Assembly (NCBI RefSeq): GCF_040371085.1 | Contig: NZ_JAMBMT010000001.1 | Location: forward strand, 1,116,001-1,180,000 | Reading direction: 5' to 3' | Length of the DNA stretch: 64,000 nucleotides | Source of the DNA: Psychrobacter sp. AH5 | GTDB lineage: Bacteria > Pseudomonadota > Gammaproteobacteria > Pseudomonadales > Moraxellaceae | Shown here: piece by piece, positions 35,158 to 44,761 of the stretch | Layout of the letters: each line of letters starts with the position of its first letter | How positions within the stretch are numbered: position 1 is the first letter of the stretch | Translations under genes and position numbers: made by a program | The notes under the pieces: generated by a model | What the model was told of the DNA's origin: nothing | Database searches by the model: none | Seen by the model: only the letters and a program-made list of their open reading frames with translations

Positions 35158-35475
35158 ATGGCTTTAAATATGTACTATAAAAACGGCATGATTCGCAAAA
35201 CGCGCTGCCAAATCTCCGATGATCTTATTCCAACCCTTTATCAAGTTCATAATAACGCCAGTTTTCCGCAGTTAACTTGGCTGATTGACAATCTGTATGA
35301 TCAGCCAAACATTGAGCCTGATATTGCCAAAGCGTTAGCCGAGGAGATGGTAGCATTTGAGACTTTAATACTCTCCCTGCACCTGCCTTTTCCTAGAGTG
35401 CCACTGCAAAAGCTACAAAACTTCTTTGTAGGAGCACTCACAAATCAGCAAACTATTTATACTCGTAGCGAGTGA
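35158..35475 (+). CDS. Hypothetical protein, 105 residues
   Basis: I do not recognise this protein. It begins MALNMYYKNGMIRKTRCQIS. It looks globular and mostly helical (LIPTLYQVHNNASFPQLTW, then IAKALAEEMVAFETLILSL), with no signal peptide or membrane segment. It starts 112 bp after guaD on the same strand and could be its last operon member, or an independent small gene before hrpA. Codon use looks like that of its neighbours, and the frame is well placed with an upstream purine-rich AAAAAGGGA 12 nt ahead of the ATG, so a real gene is likely. Confidence 0.65.
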   Translation: MALNMYYKNGMIRKTRCQISDDLIPTLYQVHNNASFPQLTWLIDNLYDQPNIEPDIAKALAEEMVAFETLILSLHLPFPRVPLQKLQNFFVGALTNQQTIYTRSE

Positions 35476-35607
35476 TTTCATTTTTAGGCTATTGTTATCA
35501 TGCTAGAGCGTTTTGAGAATAGCTAAAGTAACTCTCAGCTACCAAGCACCATAACCACCTTGAATCACGTCCAAAATATCCCCATAATCTAAGCACTTCC
35601 TAATAAT

Positions 35608-35621
35608 AAATAGCCTAAGCA
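35608..35621 (+). repeat. Copy 1 of dispersed intergenic motif AAATAGCCTAAGCA
   Basis: Lies directly ahead of the hrpA start codon (ATG at 35625). The motif is shared with 47082-47096, 57924-57938 and 58715-58729. An inverted 10-bp part of it (TTAGGCTATT) lies at 35484-35493, just after the hypothetical gene. Confidence 0.75.
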
Positions 35622-35624
35622 AAT

Positions 35625-38600
35625 ATGCCTAATACCTTGAGTAACGACCAAAACATATCGAACCAAAATAGTTCTGAGAATTTAAATAATCCTTTAAACA
35701 ATAAAGATCTAAATCATTTTGCAGAATTACCTGTACTTGCCAAAGACAGCCATTATCTAAGCCGCTTAGAGCGTGAGCTGGCGCGTGCTGCTGTGTCCAA
35801 ACATAAGCAAAATAATAAGCAACATGATAATACTGACAATGACAAACAGCAAAAAGCAGAGAAAGAATTAGCAAAAAAACGCGCCCAATACGACAAAATA
35901 AAAGCACGTTCCCAGCAAGTGGTGCAAGCGCGTATTGACAGTATTCCAGAGGATTTGCCCGCTAAACTAAATCTTGATTTGCCAGTGAGTCAACGAGCTG
36001 AGGATATCGTCCAAGCCATTATTGATAATCAAGTGATTATCGTTGCAGGCGAGACCGGTTCAGGTAAAACCACGCAATTACCCAAATTAGCAATGCTAGC
36101 AGGACGCGGTATCACCGGACAAATAGGGCATACCCAGCCGCGTAGGCTAGCTGCGCGCAGTGTCTCTAATCGTATCGCTGAAGAGTTGGGCGAAAAACTA
36201 GGTAATACCGTCAGCTTTAAGATTCGGTTTAATGAAGAGGGCACGGCGCAGTCGGTAGTGAAATTGATGACCGATGGTATTTTGCTCGCAGAATTAGGTC
36301 ACGATAGGTTTTTAAGTAAGTATGACACCATCATCATCGATGAAGCGCATGAGCGTAGCTTAAATATTGACTTTATTATGGGTTATCTCAAAAAGCTGCT
36401 GCCTAAACGTCCTGATTTAAAGGTAATTATCACCTCGGCTACATTAGATACTAAGCGCTTTAGTGAGTATTTTAGTCATTATGATGCCAAGCTAAAACGT
36501 CAAGTACCAGCGCCTATCTTCAATGTAGAAGGGCGCAGCTTTCCGGTCGAGGTTCGTTATCGTCCGCTCACTGATGAGCCGGTAAGTAGCTCAGATGATG
36601 ATAGTTATGATGATTTTGAAGAGAACTTGCCGCGCGCGGTTGTCGCTGCGGTAGAGGAGTGCTTCAATGACGCGCAAAGTAAAGGTCATGCTGACCAGGC
36701 GGATATCTTAATCTTTGCCGCTACTGAGGCTGAGATTCGAGATCTTCAAGAAGTGCTTATCCAGCATGGGCCTAAGCACACTGAAGTGTTACCCCTCTTT
36801 GCACGGCAAACTTATGAAGAGCAGCAGCGTATCTTTCAGCCATCAGGTCGCGGTCGCCGTATCGTCATTGCTACTAACGTTGCCGAAACTGCTTTGACCG
36901 TTCCTGGTATTCGTTATGTTATTGATTTAGGTTTTGCACGGATATCTCGCTACTCTTATCGTTCGCGTGTCCAGCGCCTGCCTATTGAGGCCATCTCTCA
37001 AGCGGCAGCCAATCAGCGTAAAGGTCGTTGTGGGCGTGTCGCGCCGGGCGTTTGTATTCGTCTTTATAGTGAAGAGGATTTTAGCGGCCGTCCGGAATTT
37101 ACAGAACCTGAGATTCTACGGACTAACCTGGCCTCCGTTATTTTGCAGATGGCAAATCTGCGTCTAGGTAGCGTCGATGATTTTGATTTTATTGAGCCGC
37201 CTGATAGCCGCCTAGTCACTGATGGTCATAAGCTGCTTGATGAATTAGGAGCTATCGTTCCAAAAAACGACAAAGCTAATATCCCTAAACGCAAACAAAC
37301 CCTAGATCATCTGCGCCTAACGCGTATCGGTGAAAAAATGGCGCGGATGCCTATAGATCCAAGACTTGCACGAATGCTAGTAGCCGGTAGCGACTACGAT
37401 TGTATCCGCGAGATGCTCATTATTGTAGCGGCTCTAGCGGTACAAGATCCACGTGAGCGCCCGGCTAATAAGCGCCAACAAGCCGATCAGAAGCATGCTG
37501 AGTTTCGTCAAGATGACTCGGATTTTTTATTCTATCTAAGTCTTTGGAAGGCGCTGTTTGAGAGCGATGAGCATGGTAATAAGCTCTCTGGTAATCAGCG
37601 CAAGCAGTTTACTAAAAAGAACTATCTTAGCTTTCCGCGCGTACGTGAATGGAATCAGACCCATCGTCAGTTGATGCAGATGGTAACCGATCTAAAGCTT
37701 ACCGATGTTAGCAATGCCAAAGTTAATGGCAAAAAGGACGTCAAAGAGGTTATCAATGATCCAACCGCTATCGAGGATAAAGAGGTCAAAGCGGTTAAGT
37801 ATGCTAATTTACATCGAGCGCTTTTGACCGGGTTACTCTCCACTGTCGCACACAAGACAGAGAATCGTGGTGAGTATTTAGCAGCGCGTCAGCAAAAAGC
37901 CAAAATATTCCCAGCCAGTACTGTATTTAAGCAAGTACCACCTTGGGTGATGGCTTTTGAGATAGTAGAAACCTCACAAGTATTTATGCGCACGGTTGCC
38001 AAGATTGAACCCGAATGGATTATCGCAGAAGCGGGTAATCTGCTCAAATACCACTATTTTGAGCCGCACTGGTCGAAGAAAACTGGGCGCGTCAAGGCAT
38101 ATGCACAAATCAGTTTATTTGGGCTGATTATCATCGCTAAGCAGCTGACCAACTATGAGCAAATCAACTTAAGTGAATCGCGCGAGATTTTTATTCGTGA
38201 CGGTTTGGTGACGGGTAATCTTGGCCGACAAGCGCCATTTTTGCAGCACAACATGGATAAGATTGCTCACGTGGAGCGTATCGAAGATAAATTACGTCGC
38301 CGTGATTTATTGGTTGATGAAGAGGCGCTGTATCAGTTTTATGACAAAAAAATTCCGGAGCATGTCGCGAGTCGTAAAGCTTTTGAGGATTGGCGCGCGG
38401 AGGTAGAGAAGAGTGATAATCAGTATCTATTCTTTACGGATGAAGATGTGCTTAATAGCCAAGCACCGACTACTGGTGATTTTCCAGAAGTCTGGCAGTT
38501 AGGTGATTTGCGACTGCCACTTCGCTATGTTTTTGATCCTGCAAGCGATGACGATGGCGTGACCATTCGGGTGCCACTTGCGGCGCTTCCGCAGCTTGAT

Positions 38601-39863
38601 GCTATTGAGCTGCTGTGGGGCGTACCTGGCTGGCGCTATGAGCTAGTATTGCAGCTGCTTAAATCTTTACCCAAAGAGATTCGCCGCCAAATCGTGCCTA
38701 TCCCAGATACTGCCGATAGCTTATTTGATGAGCTCAAGCCTGAAGGCGAACAAGGCTTACTTAAGCAGCTTTGTCACGCTTTGAATCGCCGCGGCATTAT
38801 GTCAGTGACGCCAGATAAGTTTAATCCCTCCTCTATCGATCGTTATTTACAGCCGCAAATCTCAGTCGTTGATGATAAGAATCGAGTGATTGAAAAAGGT
38901 CGCGATCTGCAAACGCTACAAATTCGTCATGCTTCTGAGACTAGTCAAGCGGTGACAGAGCAGCAAGGCGTACATACTGAGTTTCCAGAACATTTTGCTT
39001 TTAGCAAAAATCGCCATAGTGCTGGTGTGGTGATGAAGCAGTTCTCAGCCTTAGTGGCAGATGAAGCAGGGGAGGCGGTATCCATTCATCAATATACAGA
39101 TGTCAATGCCGCTTTGCAGGCGCATCGTATTGGGGTATTGACCCTGATTAAAGCCAAGCTTGGTGCGAAGAAAAAACAGCTAACCGGTCAGATTGATAAA
39201 ATATTTAAACTCGCCTTTGCGCCTCTTGGTGATATGGAAAAGCTAAAGACTATCGTTATTGATGCAGCGCTTGATGCCGCTCTTGAAGAGCATTACGTGC
39301 TGTTCGATCACAGTAGCGACTTGCCTGAAAGTGCGGACAGTATAGCGGTTGGTTTGAGCGAGGAGCTGCCTTTTACGCTAGAGGAATATAAGCAAACCGA
39401 AGAGGTGGTAGTCAATAATTTTTTATTGACTGGTCAAAGCGTTATCAAAACGCTTAAACAAGTCTATACCCGCTGGCAACGTATCCGCCAACGTCTATTG
39501 ATGCTTGATCAAGAGATATTTGGTGAGTCCATCGATGATATCGAAGATCAGCTTGCAGATTTGCATTTAGCTGACTTTGTCTACCGGATGGATTATAGCC
39601 ACTGGCAACAGTATCCGCGTTATTTAGAAGCGCTAGAGGTGAGAATTGAGAGGCTTGAGCATAATCTAGATTCAGATCTTGAGGGCGTCTATGCGCTAGA
39701 TGTACACATGGAGCGACTGGCAAATCGTGCGAGTGACGCCGCTATTAGTGAGTATCGCTGGATGGTGGAGGAGTATCGTATTCAGCTATTTGCGCAGCCG
39801 ATGAAGACGCGTATGGCAGTATCACCAAAGCGCCTAAAAAAGCTTTGGGATGAGACGCGTTAA
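35625..39863 (+). CDS. hrpA: ATP-dependent RNA helicase HrpA (DEAH box)
   Basis: 1412 residues, a little longer than E. coli HrpA (about 1300). The first ~110 residues are Asn/Lys-rich and polar. Helicase motifs: Walker A GETGSGKTTQLPKLAM (near 140), QPRRLAARSVSNRIAEELG, motif II DEAH in IIIDEAHERSLNIDF, motif III ITSATLDTKRFSEYF, and motif VI region QRKGRCGRVAPGVCIRLYSEEDF. Helicase-associated, OB-fold and the long HrpA-specific C-terminal domain (DUF3418) follow. HrpA resolves stalled or collided ribosomes and remodels RNA in E. coli. Single-gene unit. The start is preceded by the dispersed motif at 35608-35621 rather than by a normal Shine-Dalgarno sequence. Confidence 0.96.
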   Translation: MPNTLSNDQNISNQNSSENLNNPLNNKDLNHFAELPVLAKDSHYLSRLERELARAAVSKHKQNNKQHDNTDNDKQQKAEKELAKKRAQYDKIKARSQQVVQARIDSIPEDLPAKLNLDLPVSQRAEDIVQAIIDNQVIIVAGETGSGKTTQLPKLAMLAGRGITGQIGHTQPRRLAARSVSNRIAEELGEKLGNTVSFKIRFNEEGTAQSVVKLMTDGILLAELGHDRFLSKYDTIIIDEAHERSLNIDFIMGYLKKLLPKRPDLKVIITSATLDTKRFSEYFSHYDAKLKRQVPAPIFNVEGRSFPVEVRYRPLTDEPVSSSDDDSYDDFEENLPRAVVAAVEECFNDAQSKGHADQADILIFAATEAEIRDLQEVLIQHGPKHTEVLPLFARQTYEEQQRIFQPSGRGRRIVIATNVAETALTVPGIRYVIDLGFARISRYSYRSRVQRLPIEAISQAAANQRKGRCGRVAPGVCIRLYSEEDFSGRPEFTEPEILRTNLASVILQMANLRLGSVDDFDFIEPPDSRLVTDGHKLLDELGAIVPKNDKANIPKRKQTLDHLRLTRIGEKMARMPIDPRLARMLVAGSDYDCIREMLIIVAALAVQDPRERPANKRQQADQKHAEFRQDDSDFLFYLSLWKALFESDEHGNKLSGNQRKQFTKKNYLSFPRVREWNQTHRQLMQMVTDLKLTDVSNAKVNGKKDVKEVINDPTAIEDKEVKAVKYANLHRALLTGLLSTVAHKTENRGEYLAARQQKAKIFPASTVFKQVPPWVMAFEIVETSQVFMRTVAKIEPEWIIAEAGNLLKYHYFEPHWSKKTGRVKAYAQISLFGLIIIAKQLTNYEQINLSESREIFIRDGLVTGNLGRQAPFLQHNMDKIAHVERIEDKLRRRDLLVDEEALYQFYDKKIPEHVASRKAFEDWRAEVEKSDNQYLFFTDEDVLNSQAPTTGDFPEVWQLGDLRLPLRYVFDPASDDDGVTIRVPLAALPQLDAIELLWGVPGWRYELVLQLLKSLPKEIRRQIVPIPDTADSLFDELKPEGEQGLLKQLCHALNRRGIMSVTPDKFNPSSIDRYLQPQISVVDDKNRVIEKGRDLQTLQIRHASETSQAVTEQQGVHTEFPEHFAFSKNRHSAGVVMKQFSALVADEAGEAVSIHQYTDVNAALQAHRIGVLTLIKAKLGAKKKQLTGQIDKIFKLAFAPLGDMEKLKTIVIDAALDAALEEHYVLFDHSSDLPESADSIAVGLSEELPFTLEEYKQTEEVVVNNFLLTGQSVIKTLKQVYTRWQRIRQRLLMLDQEIFGESIDDIEDQLADLHLADFVYRMDYSHWQQYPRYLEALEVRIERLEHNLDSDLEGVYALDVHMERLANRASDAAISEYRWMVEEYRIQLFAQPMKTRMAVSPKRLKKLWDETR

Positions 39864-40002
39864 AAAATCGCACTGCAATTTTAGCATTGTAAGTAAGTAA
39901 TATGAAGGGTTTACCTTTAATGCTAGACTTAGGATAACAAAGGTTTGTTGAGTGTTCAGCAGACCTTAACTAATAAAACAGCTAATTAATTAAGGATGAT
40001 TT

Positions 40003-40863
40003 ATGACAGATAAAAAGCATGTTTTAGCTTGTATTGATGGCTCAGCGATTACAGATTCGGTTTGTGACTATGCGTCATGGTATGCCAGTCGGCTTGGGTT
40101 ACCAGTAACTTTATTAAATGTTATTGAGGTTCCAGCGTCAACAAGGCAGAGTTTAGCCGGTACGATTGGTATGAATAATCGCCAAGAGTTATCGGATCGT
40201 CTGACACAACTGGATGCTCAAAGATCGGAGTTGGCAAATGATTATAGCCAAGCGTTGGTAGCAGACGCAAAAAACTATATTACCGCTAATTATGATATCG
40301 AGGTCGATACTTATCGGCGCCGTGGTAAGTTATTATCAGTCATTGAGCATATTAAAGATCAAAACCTTGCTATCGTTATGGGACGACACGGCGAAGACTA
40401 TAAAAACGGTCGTATCAATGTGGGTAGTCATATAGAAACCATAGCACGTGCGACCAGTATGCCTATGCTTATTTGTTCACAGTCCTTTAAGGCGCCAAGC
40501 TCTTATATGATTGCTTTTGATGCTAGTGAGACTGCTATAAAAGCTGTAGATCTTATGGCAAAAAGCGCACTACTAAAAGATATGCTAGGTCATATCGTCA
40601 TGGTAGGTCATCATAATGAAGCCTCTAAGCAAAGTCTATTGACGGTGACTGAGCAGTTGCAATCAGTAGGATTTAAAGTTGAGAGTCATCACTTACCTGA
40701 GTCCGATGCGGTAGAAGCTCTCTTGGACTTTCAACAAAAAAACCAGATTGAGCTTATTGTTATCGGGGCTTATGGGCGCTCTAAATGGCAACAGCTATTT
40801 TTAGGTAGCACTACCACCAAGCTTATTGCCAAGACCTCTTTGCCTATTCTTTTACTGCGCTAA
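40003..40863 (+). CDS. Universal stress protein with two UspA domains
   Basis: 286 residues, two tandem UspA folds (about 1-150 and 160-286). The first begins KKHVLACIDGSAITDSVCDYA and ends VMGRHGEDYKNGRINVGSHIETIARATSMPMLI. The second begins SYMIAFDASETAIKAVDLM and ends IVIGAYGRSKWQQLFLGSTTTKLIAKTSLPILLLR. The second fits the ATP-binding pattern G-x2-G-x9-G-(S/T). The family is induced by stress and starvation; the specific role is not predictable. Single gene followed by a bidirectional terminator. Confidence 0.93.
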   Translation: MTDKKHVLACIDGSAITDSVCDYASWYASRLGLPVTLLNVIEVPASTRQSLAGTIGMNNRQELSDRLTQLDAQRSELANDYSQALVADAKNYITANYDIEVDTYRRRGKLLSVIEHIKDQNLAIVMGRHGEDYKNGRINVGSHIETIARATSMPMLICSQSFKAPSSYMIAFDASETAIKAVDLMAKSALLKDMLGHIVMVGHHNEASKQSLLTVTEQLQSVGFKVESHHLPESDAVEALLDFQQKNQIELIVIGAYGRSKWQQLFLGSTTTKLIAKTSLPILLLR

Positions 40864-40910
40864 ATATAGCTTTAACTATAGCACTACAATAAATTTATAG
40901 ATCAAACTAC

Positions 40911-40950
40911 AAAAAAGGCTAGCTTAGCGATTGCTAAGTTAGCCTTTTTA
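40911..40950. terminator. Bidirectional terminator between the Usp gene and aspA
   Basis: A 14-bp stem (AAGGCTAGCTTAGC with GCTAAGTTAGCCTT), one wobble pair, flanked by A run (40911-40916) and T run (40945-40949). It serves both convergent genes. Confidence 0.9.
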
Positions 40951-40962
40951 TTTAACTTAAGA

Positions 40963-42375
40963 CTACAGGAGTGCTTTAATCTTGGGATAGACCATATTGG
41001 CCGGAGATAAAATATCGTCTAAAGTCTCTTTATCCATCAACTTCTCTGCCAATACAATATCATAGACACTGCCGCCTGTTTCTTGCGCTTTTCTAGCGAC
41101 ATAGGAGGAAGCGTCATAGCCGAGATGTGGATTTAGGGCAGTGACTAGGCCGATATTATTGAACACCTCGATATTACAAGCTTTATCATTCATCATCAAA
41201 CCATCGATACAGCGAGTGGCAAACATCTCACAGATGTTAGCTAGCATACTCATACCGGTAAATAAATTAAAGGCAATAACTGGCTCAAAGACGTTAAGCT
41301 GGAGTTGTCCGTTTTCTGACGCCATAGCGATTGTATGGTCGATTCCCATCACATGAAAGCAAGCTTGATTGACTACCTCTGGAATGACCGGATTGACTTT
41401 TCCGGGCATAATAGAGCTGCCAGGCTGCATCTCGGGCAAACGGTACTGGGCTAAGCCAGCACGAGGGCCTGAGGACTGCAAACGTAAATCATGAGCGATT
41501 TTGGATAAGCGCGCGGCAAAAAGGCGTAAATTACCTGATAGGGCAACGTAAGCGCTAGTATCTTGTGTGGCTTCAATCAAGTCTTCGGCGACATAATAAG
41601 GTCGACCGGTAAGATCAGATAGGGTTTTGGCCACCTCTTCAGAATAGCCAGCTGGCGCGTTTAGTCCAGTACCGATTGCTGTACCGCCCATATTGATCTC
41701 ATGAAACAAAGCACGAGAAGACTCGATACGATCCATCTCTTTTTTTATCATCGTGGCAAAGGCGTTGAACTCTTGACCTGCAGTCATAGGTACAGCGTCT
41801 TGTAGATGGGTACGGCCCATTTTTAATCGATCGGCAAGCTCAACGCTTTTTTTCTTAAGACTTTTATGCAATATTGCCATTTTATCTAATAAATGAGTGC
41901 AATAATCGTCCAAAGCGATATTCATCGAGGTAGGATAGGCATCATTGGTCGACTGCGATAGATTGACATCATTGTTGGGATGCACATGCTGATAATCGCC
42001 TTTTTCGTAGCCTAATATCTCCAGCGCGCGATTGGCAATGACTTCGTTGGCGTTCATATTGGTCGAGGTGCCAGCTCCGCCTTGGAACATATCAACGATA
42101 AATTGATCGTGATATTTGTTATCGATTAAATCATCACAAGCGGCGGCAATGGCGTCTTTGACGGTATCATTGAGCACCCCTACTTTATTATTGGCAATAG
42201 CCGCTGCTTTTTTGACGGTCGCAAAAGCACGAATGAAGGTAGAAAACTGGTTTAAGCGTACGCCACTGACCGTAAAGTTTTCAAAAGCGCGTAGGGTTTG
42301 GATACCGTAGTAAGCATCAGCAGGAACGTCGCGATAGCCGAGTAAATCATGCTCTTGGCGAGTAGCAGTAGTCAT
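40963..42375 (-). CDS. aspA: Aspartate ammonia-lyase AspA
   Basis: Reversible conversion of L-aspartate to fumarate and ammonia. 470 residues, typical length. Family motifs: GYRDVPADAYYGIQTLRAFENF, MFQGGAGTSTNMNANEVIANRA, HPNNDVNLSQSTNDAYPTSMNIA, KMGRTHLQDAVPMTAGQEF, GGTAIGTGLNAPAGY and the superfamily signature GSSIMPGKVNPVIPEVVNQ, which has the flexible-loop catalytic Ser. The ADAYYG...RAFENF and QDAVPMT segments are closer to aspartase than to fumarase C as I remember them. Single-gene unit with a purine-rich AAAGGAGTTTT ahead of the start. Confidence 0.94.
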   Translation of the reverse strand: MTTATRQEHDLLGYRDVPADAYYGIQTLRAFENFTVSGVRLNQFSTFIRAFATVKKAAAIANNKVGVLNDTVKDAIAAACDDLIDNKYHDQFIVDMFQGGAGTSTNMNANEVIANRALEILGYEKGDYQHVHPNNDVNLSQSTNDAYPTSMNIALDDYCTHLLDKMAILHKSLKKKSVELADRLKMGRTHLQDAVPMTAGQEFNAFATMIKKEMDRIESSRALFHEINMGGTAIGTGLNAPAGYSEEVAKTLSDLTGRPYYVAEDLIEATQDTSAYVALSGNLRLFAARLSKIAHDLRLQSSGPRAGLAQYRLPEMQPGSSIMPGKVNPVIPEVVNQACFHVMGIDHTIAMASENGQLQLNVFEPVIAFNLFTGMSMLANICEMFATRCIDGLMMNDKACNIEVFNNIGLVTALNPHLGYDASSYVARKAQETGGSVYDIVLAEKLMDKETLDDILSPANMVYPKIKALL

Positions 42376-42666
42376 TCGATAAAACTCCTTTAATAAGGTA
42401 TCTGATTCAAATATTGCTCTTTATAATAATAACTAGTATGAATAGCAGATCGATGAATCGTTATAAGCAACCTTATAGAGTAGGCTTTTTATAGAATAAT
42501 TAATAATGAATATTTATTGTATGATGTATAAATGAACAAAAATCTTTTGTTATCATTAGGGCGTATTGAACATTTGACCTTGGCCCTAACAGAGACTATT
42601 TTATCACTTTATTTATCTAAATTTGCTAACTTAAGTCTTATCTCAAAACTTAAGCGCTGTTTGGGA

Positions 42667-42996
42667 TTAATGACTGATATTTCTGGTCATAACGCCCATG
42701 CTATAAAGTATAAAGGCAATGATGATTAGCGAGACGATGAACGGAGTGGCGATCCAAATGATTATATTGATGGACAACGATAATAATAATCCATCGAAGA
42801 GTACGGTGTTAGGGGCGAAAGCGTCCACCATTACACCGACTGCCCGCTTAGCAATAGGAAACAGTAAAGAGCTGACTGCCAATATATAGACATACTTACT
42901 AAAACTAAGGTCACTTGATAAGGTGATAAAATAGAAAGCTAAAAAGAAACTAGCGGCTAATGCCCAGCATTTAAGAGTGTAGCTTAAGCGAATCAT
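42667..42996 (-). CDS. Small membrane protein resembling colicin E1-type immunity proteins
   Basis: 109 residues with three strongly hydrophobic stretches: ALAASFFLAFYFITLS (about 12-27), YVYILAVSSLLFPIAK (35-50) and LLLSLSINIIIWIATPFIVSLIIIAFIL (70-97). From memory, the order and spacing resemble ColE1/microcin immunity proteins, in particular the Tyr/Phe-Leu-Ile-Thr end of helix 1 and the pattern Ser-x2-Leu-x-Pro-x2-Lys-x-Ala in helix 2. Such proteins sit in the inner membrane and block pore-forming colicins. No colicin gene is next to it, so it would be an orphan. The alternative is an unrelated small membrane protein. Single gene in an AT-rich stretch between divergently placed neighbours. 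Confidence 0.5.
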   Translation of the reverse strand: MIRLSYTLKCWALAASFFLAFYFITLSSDLSFSKYVYILAVSSLLFPIAKRAVGVMVDAFAPNTVLFDGLLLSLSINIIIWIATPFIVSLIIIAFILYSMGVMTRNISH

Positions 42997-43195
42997 CTTA
43001 GTTTCTCCCTAACTATACAAATAAAAGTGATGTTTATAAAAGCTGTATTTATAAAACTTTGCTTACAAAAAACGTTTTAGTTAAGGCTGTAAAAAACAGC
43101 TATCCGTTAGTTGTAAAATAATGAATATATTATATGTTATATATCGAATATATAGCTTAAGTCAATTAATTTTTATCCTAAAATAAGGAGATAGT

Positions 43196-43819
43196 ATGTG
43201 GGATGAGCGCTATAGTGGAGCAGAATTTGCCTTTGGTACTGAGCCTAATGATTTTTTGAGAGAAGAGTTTACGAGAATACCCGCAGGCGGACGCGTACTG
43301 TGCTTAGCAGAAGGCGAGGGTAGAAACGCCGTGTTTTTAGCAGAGCAAGGCTACCAAGTGACTGCTATGGATTTGTCTGAGGTAGGCCTACGTAAAGCTG
43401 AGCAATTAGCTAAAGATAGAGGCGTGACTATCACCACCGAGGTGGCAGATCTGGCCGAGTACGAGTTTGGAGAGGATAAGTGGGATGCGATAGTCTCTAT
43501 TTGGGCGCATGTTCCCAAGACGATACGTCAGCATATCCATGCACAAATTATTCCAGCGCTAAAGACCAATGGGGTGTTTATTCTTGAAGCTTATACCCAG
43601 CAGCAGCTGGAGATGGAGGCAGTGGGCGGGCCGCCAGCTAGCGAAAAAGAGCGTTTTGGCTCGCTAGCTACCTTGCAGGCAGAGCTTGCAGAATTAGAGC
43701 AAGTTGTCGGGGTAGAAAAAAGGCGAATAGTATCGGAGGGCAAGCGCCATCAAGGACTCAGTGCGGTAGTACAGTTCATTGCTAAAAAAATAGCTAAAAT
43801 GCAGGTTGGTTTTTATTGA
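43196..43819 (+). CDS. Class I SAM-dependent methyltransferase (TehB-like)
   Basis: 207 residues. The start is well supported by AAGGAGAT 8 nt upstream. MWDERYSGAEFAFGTEPNDFL is typical of a small methyltransferase group often annotated as TehB-like or thiopurine methyltransferase-like. SAM-binding motif I region: GGRVLCLAEGEGRNAVFLAEQG, followed by VTAMDLSEVGLRKAEQLA. Motif IV region: WDAIVSIWAHVP, then GVFILEAYTQQQLE. Substrate unknown. Its 3' end overlaps the convergent EamA transporter gene by 26 bp, so the last ~8 residues (IAKMQVGFY) share DNA with the C-terminus of the transporter. Confidence 0.88.
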   Translation: MWDERYSGAEFAFGTEPNDFLREEFTRIPAGGRVLCLAEGEGRNAVFLAEQGYQVTAMDLSEVGLRKAEQLAKDRGVTITTEVADLAEYEFGEDKWDAIVSIWAHVPKTIRQHIHAQIIPALKTNGVFILEAYTQQQLEMEAVGGPPASEKERFGSLATLQAELAELEQVVGVEKRRIVSEGKRHQGLSAVVQFIAKKIAKMQVGFY

Positions 43820-44702
43820 GTACAAACACCAATACCGCTCCTAGGATTACGACGGTGGCGATAATAAACCGCAAAGTTAAAGGCTCTGACAAAAACAAAA
43901 CGCCAGCTATTGCAGCAAGCACAGGCACGCAAAACTGCACCACTGCCGCTTGGCTGCTCTTTAATAATGTCATAGCGACATACCATAGGCAATATCCTAG
44001 TCCTGAGGTGATAGCGCCTGATATCGTTGCCAATACGATGCCTTGTAAGCTAATGACTTCAAAATAGCTGATAGCCATAATCAGCAGCAAAGGAGTAGCC
44101 ACTAAGCTGCGAATAAAATTAAAACCAGTCGCTCGAAGCGGTGATATACAGGCTTTTCCGCGTATGCTATAAATGCCCCACGCTATACCGCTGATAGCCA
44201 TAATTATAGCGCTTGCTAGTGAAGGAACGGTAGCCGAGGGCAGCATAAGATAAATAAAACCCACTAGCGCCGCACCAAGCGCTAACCACTGCACTAAGCT
44301 TAACCGCTCTTTTTGATAAATACCCCAGCCGATCATAGTAAACTGCACGGCGGCAAAAAGTATCAGCGCGCCTGTACCAGTATCTAATGAGACATAAGCT
44401 AAGGAGAAACAAAGCGCGTAGATGACTAAGCTTATGCTGCTAAGCCAGCTGCCTTTATCCTGCAAAACGGCTATTTGGTAATCGCTAATAGCAGCTTTAT
44501 TATCAGCTTTGCTAAGGTGATGACTACTCAAACGCTTAGCATGGATAGTCATGATAACGCCAAGACATAGCGCGCCGCTAACTAAGCGCAAAATCGTAAA
44601 ACTCCAAGGATCAATATAACCCTCTGCCAAAGCCATCCTGCACAGTAGCGAGTTGGCGGCAAAAGCGATTAACGCAAGAATAGTATAAAAAGTGGCTTTC
44701 AA
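43794..44702 (-). CDS. EamA/DMT-family transporter
   Basis: 302 residues with about ten membrane helices in two EamA repeats. The first starts FYTILALIAFAANSLLCRMAL, a typical DMT start with a conserved Asn and the pattern DPWSFTILRLVSGAL. The second starts ASAIIMAISGIAWGIYSIRGK and ends AAVVQFCVPVLAAIAGVLFLSEPLT, LRFIIATVVILGAVLVFVL. Members export amino acids or other small metabolites; the substrate is not predictable. It converges with and overlaps the methyltransferase gene by 26 bp and has no visible intervening terminator. Confidence 0.92.
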   Translation of the reverse strand: MKATFYTILALIAFAANSLLCRMALAEGYIDPWSFTILRLVSGALCLGVIMTIHAKRLSSHHLSKADNKAAISDYQIAVLQDKGSWLSSISLVIYALCFSLAYVSLDTGTGALILFAAVQFTMIGWGIYQKERLSLVQWLALGAALVGFIYLMLPSATVPSLASAIIMAISGIAWGIYSIRGKACISPLRATGFNFIRSLVATPLLLIMAISYFEVISLQGIVLATISGAITSGLGYCLWYVAMTLLKSSQAAVVQFCVPVLAAIAGVLFLSEPLTLRFIIATVVILGAVLVFVLNKNQPAF

Positions 44703-44761
44703 ACAAAGTTATCCTTCAAAACAGGATTTTTCACTATAAAATCAACAATAAGAGCGGATTA

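Noticed and set aside
42532..42729. 65-residue plus-strand frame between aspA and the small membrane protein
   Set aside because: It overlaps the 3' end of the better-supported membrane protein gene on the other strand and has no ribosome site.
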